Part shown: piece by piece, positions 1 to 7,840 of the stretch
Position numbering within the stretch: position 1 is the first letter of the stretch
How the letters are laid out: each line of letters opens with the position of its first letter
NCBI GenBank assembly: GCA_947259195.1
Contig: CAMYLC010000191.1
Span: 1-33,940 of the forward strand
Direction of reading: 5' to 3'
Length of the DNA stretch: 33,940 bases
DNA from: Thermoanaerobaculia bacterium
GTDB lineage: Bacteria; Acidobacteriota; Thermoanaerobaculia; Multivoradales; JAHEKO01
Translations under genes and position numbers: made by a program
The notes under the pieces: model-generated
What the model saw: the letters and a program-made list of their open reading frames with translations, nothing else
Databases searched by the model: none
Told to the model about the DNA's origin: nothing

Positions 1-1620
1 AACGGCAACGATCACTCCAAGCTGAGCGAACCCGCCAAGGTCGCAGCCGACCGTGGTGGGCAAGAGATGGTGGACGTCATCGTCCAGTACGACGCGCCTC
101 CCGGCCATTTCGAGCACGCTCTTGCGACTTCGCTGGGAGCCAAGAAGAAGCACGACTACGAGCACTTCAAGATGAAGGCCATGCGGGTCCCTGCCAAAGC
201 ACTCCACAGCCTGGCCAAGGGCAAGCGCGTTCGCTACGTCTCCATCGACGCGCCGATCGAGACCTCTTCTCTGGCGGCCAAACAGACCGCCAACCTGCCC
301 GGTTCCAGTGGCGGTGGAATTCTCATGCCCAGCGGCGACTTCGCCATCGCGGTGCTCGACTCCGGCATCGATCACGACGATGTCTATGTCGACTACCGGA
401 TCAACATCATCCCGCGGTACTACGAGTGTGAAGAGTGGGACGGCAATGAGTGCGACGAGTTCGAAGAGCTCAAGGACCCCTGGGGTCACGGCACCCATGT
501 CGCCGGCACCATCAATGGCAGGGGTGGCTACTCCTATGGCTATCTGGGCGTCGCGCCAAAAGCGCAGATCGTCGACATCCGGGTGCTCGATGAGGTCGGT
601 CGCGGCTACGTCTCCGACGTCCTCACCGGCCTGGAGGCGGTTCTGAAGTACCGTTCTTACTTGAATATCAAGGTGGTCAACATGTCTCTCGGCAAGGCGG
701 TCGAGGACGAAGCGGCCAACGACCCCCTGGTGCAGGCGGTCGAGGCCGTTTGGGACGCCGGAATCGTAGTGGTGTGCTCCGCCGGCAACTACGGGCGAGA
801 CGGCAACTTCACGATCACCAGTCCCGGCAACTCGCCCAAGGTCATCACAGTCGGCTCGATTACCGACAGCGGTACCGGCACCGACTTCTCAGACGACTAC
901 GTCTCGACCTATTCGTCACGAGGACCAACGCTCTTCGACCACTACTTGAAGCCTGACCTGCTCGCTCCGGGCAACCGGGTCATCGCCCCGATCGCGGACG
1001 ACGGAGCACTCTGGGGTGAGCTTCCCGATCGCCGGCGGTACTGCACCAGCTCCTGCTCCGATGACGAGTATTTCGAGCTCTCCGGCACCAGCATGGCAGC
1101 AGCCATGGTCTCGGGCGCCGTTACGCTGATGCTGTCCGAGGAGCCCTACCTCAACCCGGCCAGCGTCAAGGCACGCCTGATGCGCTCGGCCCGGAAGATC
1201 CCTGGCGACCCCACCGCCGTGGGTGCCGGCGTTCTCGACATCGCAGCGGCGCTGGCTGACAACGGCGAGACCAAGAGATCGCCCAGCCCGAAGATGGCCC
1301 GCTCCGACGAGGGCCCGGTCATTCTGGTGGAAGACACAGGCGTGACCTGGTATGACGACCAATGGAGCGCCGGCTTTCTGTGGTCCGACGGCTTTCTCTG
1401 GAGTGACGGCTTCCTGTGGTCCGATGGCTTCCTCTGGAGCGACGGCTTCCTATGGTCCGATGGCTTCCTCTGGAGTGACGGGTTCCTGTGGTCCGATGGC
1501 TTCCTGTGGTCTGACGGCTTCATGTGGTCCGACGGCTTCCTGTGGTCCGACTCGGTGCAGGACAACGATCCTCTGCTCGGCATCGATGCCGCCAGCGTCG
1601 TGCTGAGCGACGACAACTGA
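1..1620 (+). CDS. S8 subtilisin-like peptidase with GFLWSD repeat array (paralogue A, 5' partial)
   Basis: The frame is open from base 1, and the residues before the first ATG (67) align with the N-terminus of the paralogue at 5433, so the gene begins upstream of the window. The visible part has a propeptide-like segment (VDVIVQYDAPPG onward), then a subtilase domain with catalytic Asp (codon 358, VLDSG), His (487, GHGTHVAG), oxyanion Asn (787, SAGN) and Ser (1090, SGTSMAAAM). The Pro usual after GTSMA is replaced by Ala. A linker with DDQWSAG leads to ten GF[LM]WSD units (1372-1551) and an acidic tail ending SDDN. By family it should be an exported endopeptidase activated by propeptide removal; the substrate is unknown. 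It is followed 96 nt later by paralogue B. Fold and catalytic type are secure; the role of the repeats is not known. Confidence 0.95.
   Translation, partial: NGNDHSKLSEPAKVAADRGGQEMVDVIVQYDAPPGHFEHALATSLGAKKKHDYEHFKMKAMRVPAKALHSLAKGKRVRYVSIDAPIETSSLAAKQTANLPGSSGGGILMPSGDFAIAVLDSGIDHDDVYVDYRINIIPRYYECEEWDGNECDEFEELKDPWGHGTHVAGTINGRGGYSYGYLGVAPKAQIVDIRVLDEVGRGYVSDVLTGLEAVLKYRSYLNIKVVNMSLGKAVEDEAANDPLVQAVEAVWDAGIVVVCSAGNYGRDGNFTITSPGNSPKVITVGSITDSGTGTDFSDDYVSTYSSRGPTLFDHYLKPDLLAPGNRVIAPIADDGALWGELPDRRRYCTSSCSDDEYFELSGTSMAAAMVSGAVTLMLSEEPYLNPASVKARLMRSARKIPGDPTAVGAGVLDIAAALADNGETKRSPSPKMARSDEGPVILVEDTGVTWYDDQWSAGFLWSDGFLWSDGFLWSDGFLWSDGFLWSDGFLWSDGFLWSDGFLWSDGFMWSDGFLWSDSVQDNDPLLGIDAASVVLSDDN
1372..1551 (+). 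repeat. Ten 18-bp units encoding GF[LM]WSD (paralogue A)
   Basis: Ten perfect-length 18-nt units each encode Gly-Phe-Leu-Trp-Ser-Asp; unit 9 has Met for Leu. The Ser codon alternates TCC/AGY through the first six units and is TCN afterwards, giving a partial 36-nt higher-order period. The protein-level pattern is far more uniform than the DNA. Confidence 0.97.
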
Positions 1621-1716
1621 GGCTGACAGCCTGACTCGAGGAGACGCGCCATGACCCACATCAAAACAACCTCCCTGGCCTCTGTTTCGGTCAGCTATTT
1701 GATAGGGGAAACGACG

Positions 1717-3405
1717 ATGCGTAACACAATCACACTCCTGTTCGCGGGCCTGATCCTAGCCGCTGGCGTCGCACTCGCTGGTAGTACCTCGCCAGAGACG
1801 CAGCCGGTCATCGTGCAGGGCCCGAACGTCGAAACCGTCAAGCGGCTGGTCGTCGAGGTCGGCGGCACGGTAACCCATGAGCTGGCCATCATTCGGGCCG
1901 TCGGCGCTCAGTTGACGGCGTCACAGCAGGACCGCCTCACCGCGCTGGCCTCCGACCTGGAGATCTACGTTGATGGGACTGTAGAGACCAGTGGCCGCGG
2001 CAATGACAATACTGGTGACACGGTCCTGCTCGACGATGACAACGGGACCGATCCCTACACCGGCAACGAGTGGCTCTGGGAGCCAACCGTTCAGACCACG
2101 CCTGCGGCCATGCTGCAGGCCGACGTTCTGCATCAGGAGGGGATTACCGGCTTGGGAGTTACCGTCGCCGTCCTCGATACCGGCCTGCACGACTTTGCCC
2201 AGGTCATGTATCGAGATCGCCAGCCCCGCGTTCTCGGACATTACAACGCCACCCGCAACAAGGTCTGGAACAATCCCCTTCGCCACAGCGACGGCAACGG
2301 CCACGGCGGACACGTCAACGGATTGATCGTCAATCGCGACGTGCACGGTCCAACGGGCACCTTCTACGGCCTGGCCCCGGGCGCCGATCTGGTTGTCGTC
2401 AAGGCGTTCGACGATCAGGGTCAGGGTACCTATAGCGACGTCATCGCCGGAATCGACTGGATTGTCAACAACAAGGACGCCTACGGCATCGGCGTTCTCA
2501 ACCTCTCCTTCAGCGCTCCGCCGCGCTCCCACTACTGGGACGATCCCCTGAACCAGGCGGTGATGGCAGCCTGGCAGGCAGGCATCGTGGTGGTGGCCTC
2601 GGCCGGCAACCTCGGGCCTGATCCGATGACCATCGGCGTCCCCGGCAACGTGCCCTATGTCATCACCGTTGGCGCCATGACCGACAACTACACACCCGAC
2701 GACGCCAGTGATGACCTGCTGGCTTCGTTTTCGTCAGCCGGGCCCACCTTCGAAGCCTTTGTCAAACCGGAGATCGTGGCCCCTGGAGGCCATGTCGTCT
2801 CCTCGATGGGCTGGTGGACGACGATCGCCGAGGAGCATCACGAGTTCCACAACGGCGGCGACTACTTCGTCATGTCCGGCACTTCCCAAGCAGCGGCGAT
2901 CGTCTCTGGCTTAGCCGCCTTGCTGCTCGAGGCCGACCCGTCTCTGGCGCCCGATGACGTCAAGTGTCGGCTCATGGCCTCGGCTCGGCCTGCAGTCGAG
3001 GACGAGGACGAGCTCGCGTACTCTGTCTTTCAGCAGGGAACCGGTCTGGTCAACGCCTACGACGCCGTCTATTCCACCGCCAGCGGCTGCGCCAACCAAG
3101 GACTCGACATCGACCTGGATCTGGCCGGAGTCGAGCACTACGCCGGCCTGGCTCGCCAGGCAGACGACGGTAGCTACTACATTCTGGGGCCCGACGGCTT
3201 CGTATGGTCTGACGGTTTTGTGTGGAGCGATGGCTTCGTCTGGTCGGACGGTTTCGTCTGGTCCGACGGCTTCGTCTGGTCCGACGGCTTCGTCTGGTCC
3301 GACGGTTTTGTGTGGTCCGACGGCTTCGTCTGGAGCGATGGTTTCGTCTGGTCGGACGCGCTGACCGAGCCCGCCACCATCAACGTCTGGGTAGAACAGG
3401 AGTAG
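1717..3405 (+). CDS. S8 subtilisin-like peptidase with GFVWSD repeat array (paralogue B)
   Basis: This is an exported serine peptidase of 562 aa. I chose ATG 1717, which follows an AGGGGAA Shine-Dalgarno and opens a classical signal peptide (MRNTITLLFAGLILAAGVALA). The in-frame ATG at 1651 also has a GAGGAG but would place 22 residues ahead of the signal. An I9-like propeptide (about 30-90; VGGTVTHELAIIRAVGAQLT) precedes the catalytic domain with Asp154 (VLDTG), His196, oxyanion Asn in SAGN and Ser390 (SGTSQAAA). The His motif reads GHGGHVNG, with Gly for the usual Thr. Nine GFVWSD units (3196-3357) precede a short tail ending NVWVEQE, shared with the paralogues at 3410 and 7841. Its stop lies 4 nt before paralogue C, indicating cotranscription. 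Substrate unknown. Confidence 0.95.
   Translation: MRNTITLLFAGLILAAGVALAGSTSPETQPVIVQGPNVETVKRLVVEVGGTVTHELAIIRAVGAQLTASQQDRLTALASDLEIYVDGTVETSGRGNDNTGDTVLLDDDNGTDPYTGNEWLWEPTVQTTPAAMLQADVLHQEGITGLGVTVAVLDTGLHDFAQVMYRDRQPRVLGHYNATRNKVWNNPLRHSDGNGHGGHVNGLIVNRDVHGPTGTFYGLAPGADLVVVKAFDDQGQGTYSDVIAGIDWIVNNKDAYGIGVLNLSFSAPPRSHYWDDPLNQAVMAAWQAGIVVVASAGNLGPDPMTIGVPGNVPYVITVGAMTDNYTPDDASDDLLASFSSAGPTFEAFVKPEIVAPGGHVVSSMGWWTTIAEEHHEFHNGGDYFVMSGTSQAAAIVSGLAALLLEADPSLAPDDVKCRLMASARPAVEDEDELAYSVFQQGTGLVNAYDAVYSTASGCANQGLDIDLDLAGVEHYAGLARQADDGSYYILGPDGFVWSDGFVWSDGFVWSDGFVWSDGFVWSDGFVWSDGFVWSDGFVWSDGFVWSDALTEPATINVWVEQE
3196..3357 (+). repeat. Nine 18-bp units encoding GFVWSD (paralogue B)
   Basis: Nine tandem 18-nt units encode Gly-Phe-Val-Trp-Ser-Asp with no amino-acid change. 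Ser codons are mainly TCN, with AGC in units 2 and 8. A 69-nt block (3265-3333) is identical to 9455-9523 in paralogue B', including the unusual GGT-TTT-GTG start of unit 7. Confidence 0.97.
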
Positions 3406-3409
3406 AGCC

Positions 3410-5068
3410 ATGAAACGCCTCGAATCAAATTCATTTGCCTGGCTGACAGCTCCGGCGGCACTCGCCTGCCTGTTGCTGGTCGGCATCCCGACGGTCAAAC
3501 AAGTGACACCGGTAAGCCCGGGTAGCAGCTGCATCGTCCAAGCCGAGAACACTGAGGCTGCGACCCAGCTCGTCGCCAGTGTCGGTGGCACCGTCACTCA
3601 TGAGCTGGCAATCATCGATGCGGTCGCCGCGCGGCTCACATCTGAGCAGCTGCAAACCGTGCGGCACGAGCCCGGTTTGCGCCGAATCTACCAGGATGCG
3701 AGTGTGCGCTCGGCCATCACCGTAGGAGGCGACTCCCTCTACGTTCGGTATCCGGCGCTGGTCGATGCCGACGACCTTCACGACGAGGGCATCGCCGGTC
3801 ATGGCGTAGCTGTGGCCGTCGTCGACAGCGGTGCCATGCACGTAGTAGAGCTGAACCGAGATCCGGCAGATGTGAATCGCATGCACCGATACAACGCCCT
3901 GACAGACGAGGAAGGCACGGGCCTGGACAAAAGTGGCCATGGCACCCACGTCAGTAGCATCATCTTCAATAGCTCGCGGCCCCTGGAGATGCCGGACAAG
4001 TACAACAGTCTCGCACCCTTCGCGCAGGCGATCGAGGTGAAGGCATTTCCGAAACACGGTGTAGCCAACTACGCCGATGTGCTCCGCGGGCTGGACTGGA
4101 TCCTGACCAACAAGGACATCCACGGAATCCGGGTCGTCAACCTCTCCTTCAGTGCCGAGCCGCGCTCCTTCTACTGGGACGATCCACTCAATCAAGCGGT
4201 GATGCGACTCTGGCAAGCCGGCGTCGTCGTGGTGGCTTCGGCGGGCAACCTGGGGCCGGATCCGATGACCATCGGAGTCCCCGGAAACGTGCCCTACGTC
4301 ATCACTGTGGGCTCGATGAGCGACAACTTCACCAGCGACGACGGGACGGACGATCTGCTGGCGTCCTTCTCCTCGGCTGGACCCACCTACGAAGGATTCG
4401 TCAAGCCGGAGATCGTGGCTCCAGGTGGCCACATGACCGCTCTGATGAGGACAAAGAGCCAGATCGCCCGCCAACACCCCGAGTTTCATGACCAGCTCAA
4501 GTACTTCAAAATGTCAGGCACCTCACAGGCCGCAGCAGTGGTCAGCGGCGTGGCGGCCCTGATGCTCCAAGCCGAACCGTGGCTGACGCCAGACGACGTC
4601 AAATGCCGACTGATGGCCTCGGCCCGGCCAGCAATCGAAGATAACGGTACCCTGGCCTACTCGGTCTTCCAGCAGGGCAGCGGAATGGTCAACGCCTATG
4701 ACGCTGTTTACGCTACAGAGACCGGTTGCGCCAACCGAGGCCTGGATATCGACCGCGATCTCGCCGGAACCCATCACTACCGAGGTCGCGCCAACCAGTG
4801 GCCCGACGGCAGCTACTACATCGACGGCCTGGAAGGCGATGGCTTCTTCTGGTCGGATGGGTTCTTTTGGAGTGATGGATTCCTCTGGTCGGACGGATTC
4901 TTTTGGAGCGATGGCTTTCTCTGGAGCGATGGTTTCTTGTGGAGCGACGGCTTCTTCTGGAGCGACGGCTTCTTCTGGTCTGACGCCTTCGTCGAATTCG
5001 ACGGTTTCCTTTGGTCCGATACTTTGACCGAGACCATGTCAGTCAACGTCTGGGTCGAGCAAGAGTAG
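3410..5068 (+). CDS. S8 subtilisin-like peptidase with GF[FL]WSD repeat array (paralogue C)
   Basis: A 552-aa exported subtilase. The start is set by AGGAG 8 nt upstream of ATG 3410 and by a hydrophobic signal segment (about 10-28; LTAPAALACLLLVGIPTV). The I9-like propeptide (VGGTVTHELAIIDAVAARLT) is closely related to that of paralogue B, but the region before the catalytic Asp is shorter and lacks the DPYTGNEW segment. Triad: Asp139 (VVDSG), His177 (GHGTHVSS, canonical Thr kept), Ser372 (SGTSQAAA). The C-terminus has eight GF[FL]WSD units, one degenerate unit (AFVEFD) and a final GFLWSD, then the NVWVEQE tail. It is translationally adjacent to B and followed by a strong hairpin at 5128, so it probably ends the first transcription unit. 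Confidence 0.95.
   Translation: MKRLESNSFAWLTAPAALACLLLVGIPTVKQVTPVSPGSSCIVQAENTEAATQLVASVGGTVTHELAIIDAVAARLTSEQLQTVRHEPGLRRIYQDASVRSAITVGGDSLYVRYPALVDADDLHDEGIAGHGVAVAVVDSGAMHVVELNRDPADVNRMHRYNALTDEEGTGLDKSGHGTHVSSIIFNSSRPLEMPDKYNSLAPFAQAIEVKAFPKHGVANYADVLRGLDWILTNKDIHGIRVVNLSFSAEPRSFYWDDPLNQAVMRLWQAGVVVVASAGNLGPDPMTIGVPGNVPYVITVGSMSDNFTSDDGTDDLLASFSSAGPTYEGFVKPEIVAPGGHMTALMRTKSQIARQHPEFHDQLKYFKMSGTSQAAAVVSGVAALMLQAEPWLTPDDVKCRLMASARPAIEDNGTLAYSVFQQGSGMVNAYDAVYATETGCANRGLDIDRDLAGTHHYRGRANQWPDGSYYIDGLEGDGFFWSDGFFWSDGFLWSDGFFWSDGFLWSDGFLWSDGFFWSDGFFWSDAFVEFDGFLWSDTLTETMSVNVWVEQE
4841..5020 (+). repeat. Ten 18-bp units encoding GF[FL]WSD, one degenerate (paralogue C)
   Basis: Units 1-8 encode GFFWSD or GFLWSD, unit 9 (4985-5002) reads AFVEFD, and unit 10 returns to GFLWSD. 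Ser codons mix TCN (units 1, 3, 8, 10) and AGY (2, 4-7). Unit 9 keeps the length, Phe and Asp but loses the Trp-Ser core. Confidence 0.96.
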
Positions 5069-5127
5069 CAACCCTCTGATTCCCGCCAAACTCCTTCCCC
5101 ATCTCCCTCCCCAATCCCCACCTCTCC

Positions 5128-5152
5128 CGGCCGGCGATTTCCTCGCCGGCCG
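5128..5152 (+). terminator. GC-rich hairpin after paralogue C
   Basis: A perfect 10-bp inverted repeat (CGGCCGGCGA / TCGCCGGCCG) encloses a TTTCC loop, 59 nt after the paralogue C stop. No U-tract follows, so it may be a terminator of the U-less kind or an mRNA-stabilising 3' structure. A similar stem sits behind paralogue B' at 9615. Confidence 0.55.
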
Positions 5153-5432
5153 CGTGCCTTGTGGTCCACCGATTTTCTTGCGCAGGCAGCGGTTTGCCTT
5201 CCAGCTTTTTGTTCGGGTTCGCCACTCCTTGTCGACCGTCTGCCGACACAATTCTTTGGCTTCATACAAGTCCCTTAGAATCAATATTTTACCCAACCTT
5301 GTGGCTGTCGTGACATTTGCATTTGTCGATGGTACGGCAGTTGCTGCTCGTGTGTAGAGAACCCGTAAATCGGGAAAGGAACGGATGATTCGAACCCGAC
5401 AGAACAATACCTTCCGAGCCGAGGATACGATC
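5153..5432 (+). promoter_or_regulatory. Intergenic leader of the A'-B' unit
   Basis: This stretch between paralogues C and A' is more AT-rich than the flanking genes (notably 5245-5325) and is the natural place for a promoter for A'-B'. I see no convincing -35/-10 pair. An AAGGA lies just before the alternative ATG 5385. No other gene is supported here. Confidence 0.35.
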
Positions 5433-7799
5433 ATGAAGAAACCAACCGGCAACTCCATCAATCCGACCACGCTGACGCTCACACTGCTGCTCGCCCTGCT
5501 GCTGCTAAGCGACACACCTTTGGCTGCCAAGAACGACAATGGCAACGGCCGCCCGGACTTCGTCGACGTGATCGTCACTTACGATCAGGCTCCTGGTAAC
5601 TCCGAGAAGGCTCGCATCCGCGGCCTCAAAGGCCAGGTCAAACGGCAGTACAGCAACTTCAAGATGCTGTCCTTGAGAGTGCCCGAGACAGCCCTCTTCG
5701 GCCTGTCCCAAGGAAAAGGGGTGCGCTCGATCGTCCCCGATGATCCGGTCAGCCTGTTCTCGATCTCCGCTAAACAGACGGCCAACTTGCCGCAAACGGG
5801 CTCTCCATCCTCCGTTACGGTAACTCCCGACGTCAGAGTGGCTATTCTCGACTCCGGTGTCGGCGAACACGTAGATCTCACGGTGCTGCGTCACGTCCAC
5901 ATGGTGCCACCGGTCACCACTCCTGCACTCGGCGCCTATCGCAGCGATGCGGGATTGACTGCACTCTACATCTTCGACGAGGCCGGCGGAGAGTTGGTCT
6001 ACGACAGGGCTGACGATTTCGGCGCTACGCCGGCTCTCGATCTCTCTTCAGAAGACCCCGGGAGGATCGAGTGGGTCGACGGCTCGATGGCCATCGCCGC
6101 CCCGACACGTCTTTCGGCAAGCGACGATTACAACAAGATTTTTAGCGGTTGTACGGCCACCAACGAGATCTCGGTGGAGGCCTGGGTCGCTCCCAGTAGC
6201 ACCTCGCACAGCGGGCCTGCTCGGATCGTGACGCTATCGCTCGATCCCAGCCGACGCAACTTCACTCTCGGTCAGGAAGGGAGTCGCTATACCTTTCGAC
6301 TGCGTACGACCCAGAACGGACAGAATGGAATCAATACCACTCTCTGGAGCCCGAGCGGAGCGATAACGACAGGATTGCAGCACGTCGTCGCCACCCGTGA
6401 TGTGAGCGGCCAGGCGGCGCTGTACATCGATGGCCTGCAGGTCGATCAAGAGTACATCGGTGGCAACTTCAGCAACTGGGATCCGAGCTTTGACCTGGGG
6501 TTGGGGAACGAGTTCAGCACCTCGAGCACGACGACCAATCGCGATTGGCAGGGTGATCTCGCGATGGTCGCAGTGCACTGTCAGGCGCTTACCGCCGCCG
6601 AGGTCGCCCAGAACTACATGAGTGGCAGCGAGGCCTTCGACACGGATCACGATCCCTTTGGTCACGGTACCCACGTGGCCGGGATCGTCGGTGGGGCCGG
6701 CACCCTGTCGGACGGTGCCTACAGTGGCGTGGCCCCTGGCGCCGGCATCGTATCGGTGCGGGTGCTGGATGAGGAGGGCCGCGGGGTCGTTTCCGATGTC
6801 CTGGGTGGACTCGACTGGGTGCTGTCCAATGCCGAGGCGCAACAGATCCGCGTGGTCAATCTCTCTCTCGGTAAGGCGATCGAGGAGAGCAACACGGAGG
6901 ATCCCCTGGTCCTGGCCGTCGAGGCGGTCTGGGATGCGGGTGTGGTTGTGGTCTGCTCGGCCGGCAACTATGGCCGCTCGGGTCATTTCACCGTCACCAG
7001 CCCGGGTAACTCGCGCCAGGTGATCACCGTCGGCTCGGTGACCGACAAAGGCACCGGCAACGACTTCTCCGATGACTTTGTCTCCACCTACTCGTCCCGC
7101 GGACCGACGGCCTACGATCTAATTCTCAAGCCGGATCTGTTGGCCCCCGGCAATCGTGTCATCGCTCCGATGTCGAGTAACGGCAAACTGAAGAAGCAGC
7201 TGCCGGAGCGTGCTCGAGGAGACGATAACGGCAGTGGTCATGCTCCCTACTTCGAGCTCTCGGGCACCAGCATGGCCGCCCCGATGGTGGCCGGCACGGC
7301 GGCGCTGATGCTCTCGATCGAGCCGATGCTCACTCCCGACAGCGTCAAGGCGCGGCTGATGCGCTCGGCACGCAAGGTGGACATCGAGCCAATCCACGCT
7401 GGGGCCGGGGTGCTCGACGTCGAGGCGGCTCTGGCGGAGACGGGATACGTGACCAGCGCCCTGTCGCCGCAGATGGCCCGCCACGACGAGGGCGAGGTCA
7501 TCCTGGTCGAGGACACTGGAGCGCTCTGGGGCGACGACCAGTGGTCGGCCGGATTCTTGTGGAGCGACGGCTTCTTCTGGAGTGACGGTTTCCTGTGGAG
7601 CGATGGCTTCCTGTGGAGCGATGGCTTCTTTTGGAGCGACGGTTTCCTGTGGAGTGACGGATTCCTCTGGAGCGACGGCTTCCTGTGGAGCGATGGCTTC
7701 CTATGGAGCGACGGCTTCCTCTGGAGCGACTCCGTACCCAATGATGACCCCCTGTATGAACCAACCTCACAGGGTCTTGTGCTTGACGACGACCAATGA
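5433..7799 (+). CDS. S8 subtilisin-like peptidase with internal LamG-like domain and GF[LF]WSD repeats (paralogue A')
   Basis: A 788-aa exported subtilase closely related to the partial gene at the window start. ATG 5433 opens a clear signal peptide (hydrophobic core LTLTLLLALLLL, then LAAK); ATG 5385 (AAGGA before it) would add 16 residues. A propeptide-like segment (about 40-115) precedes catalytic Asp140 (AILDSG). About 228 extra residues with LamG/concanavalin-like features separate this Asp from His411 (GHGTHVAG); the partial paralogue has only 43 residues between them. Oxyanion Asn (SAGNYG) and Ser613 (SGTSMAAPM, canonical Pro present) follow. The tail has DDQWSAG, ten GF[LF]WSD units and ends DDDQ. 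Probably a sugar- or surface-targeted protease, as LamG folds often bind glycans or proteins. It is followed 41 nt later by paralogue B'. Confidence 0.95.
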   Translation: MKKPTGNSINPTTLTLTLLLALLLLSDTPLAAKNDNGNGRPDFVDVIVTYDQAPGNSEKARIRGLKGQVKRQYSNFKMLSLRVPETALFGLSQGKGVRSIVPDDPVSLFSISAKQTANLPQTGSPSSVTVTPDVRVAILDSGVGEHVDLTVLRHVHMVPPVTTPALGAYRSDAGLTALYIFDEAGGELVYDRADDFGATPALDLSSEDPGRIEWVDGSMAIAAPTRLSASDDYNKIFSGCTATNEISVEAWVAPSSTSHSGPARIVTLSLDPSRRNFTLGQEGSRYTFRLRTTQNGQNGINTTLWSPSGAITTGLQHVVATRDVSGQAALYIDGLQVDQEYIGGNFSNWDPSFDLGLGNEFSTSSTTTNRDWQGDLAMVAVHCQALTAAEVAQNYMSGSEAFDTDHDPFGHGTHVAGIVGGAGTLSDGAYSGVAPGAGIVSVRVLDEEGRGVVSDVLGGLDWVLSNAEAQQIRVVNLSLGKAIEESNTEDPLVLAVEAVWDAGVVVVCSAGNYGRSGHFTVTSPGNSRQVITVGSVTDKGTGNDFSDDFVSTYSSRGPTAYDLILKPDLLAPGNRVIAPMSSNGKLKKQLPERARGDDNGSGHAPYFELSGTSMAAPMVAGTAALMLSIEPMLTPDSVKARLMRSARKVDIEPIHAGAGVLDVEAALAETGYVTSALSPQMARHDEGEVILVEDTGALWGDDQWSAGFLWSDGFFWSDGFLWSDGFLWSDGFFWSDGFLWSDGFLWSDGFLWSDGFLWSDGFLWSDSVPNDDPLYEPTSQGLVLDDDQ
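5946..6626 (+). other. LamG/concanavalin-like domain inserted in the subtilase of paralogue A'
   Basis: Translated residues show the order typical of bacterial Laminin_G_3 domains: TALYIFDEAGGELVYDRA at the start, ISVEAWVAP, LQHVVATRDVSGQAALYIDG, then WQGDLAMVAVHCQALTAAEV at the end. The subtilase sequence resumes directly at DPFGHGTHVAG. The family match is from motif recognition only. Confidence 0.85.
7551..7730 (+). repeat. Ten 18-bp units encoding GF[LF]WSD (paralogue A')
   Basis: Ten units encode GFLWSD, with GFFWSD at units 2 and 5. All ten Ser codons are AGC or AGT, unlike the homologous array in paralogue A (seven TCN, three AGY). Confidence 0.97.
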
Positions 7800-7840
7800 G
7801 TCGACACCTCTCGATGATTCCAATCAAGGAGACGAGACTC

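Noticed and set aside
1372..1551. Regular 18-bp repeats as a CRISPR-like or satellite array
   Set aside because: Units are contiguous with no spacers and conserved at the protein rather than the DNA level, so they are coding repeats.
1651..1716. Upstream in-frame ATG with GAGGAG for paralogue B
   Set aside because: It would put 22 extra residues before a canonical signal peptide; ATG 1717 has its own ribosome site and matches the layout of paralogue B'. It remains a minor alternative.
3177..3461. Minus-strand frames across the repeat arrays (Lys-Pro-Ser-Asp-rich), also at 1146-1664, 4816-5265, 7247-7807 and 9349-9600
   Set aside because: They are the complementary reading of the 18-bp repeats, which stay open because the period is a multiple of three. 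None has a ribosome site or a recognisable domain.
3431..4489. Long minus-strand open frame (352 codons) opposite paralogue C
   Set aside because: It is antisense to a clearly coding peptidase gene, shows no domain and is explained by high GC content.
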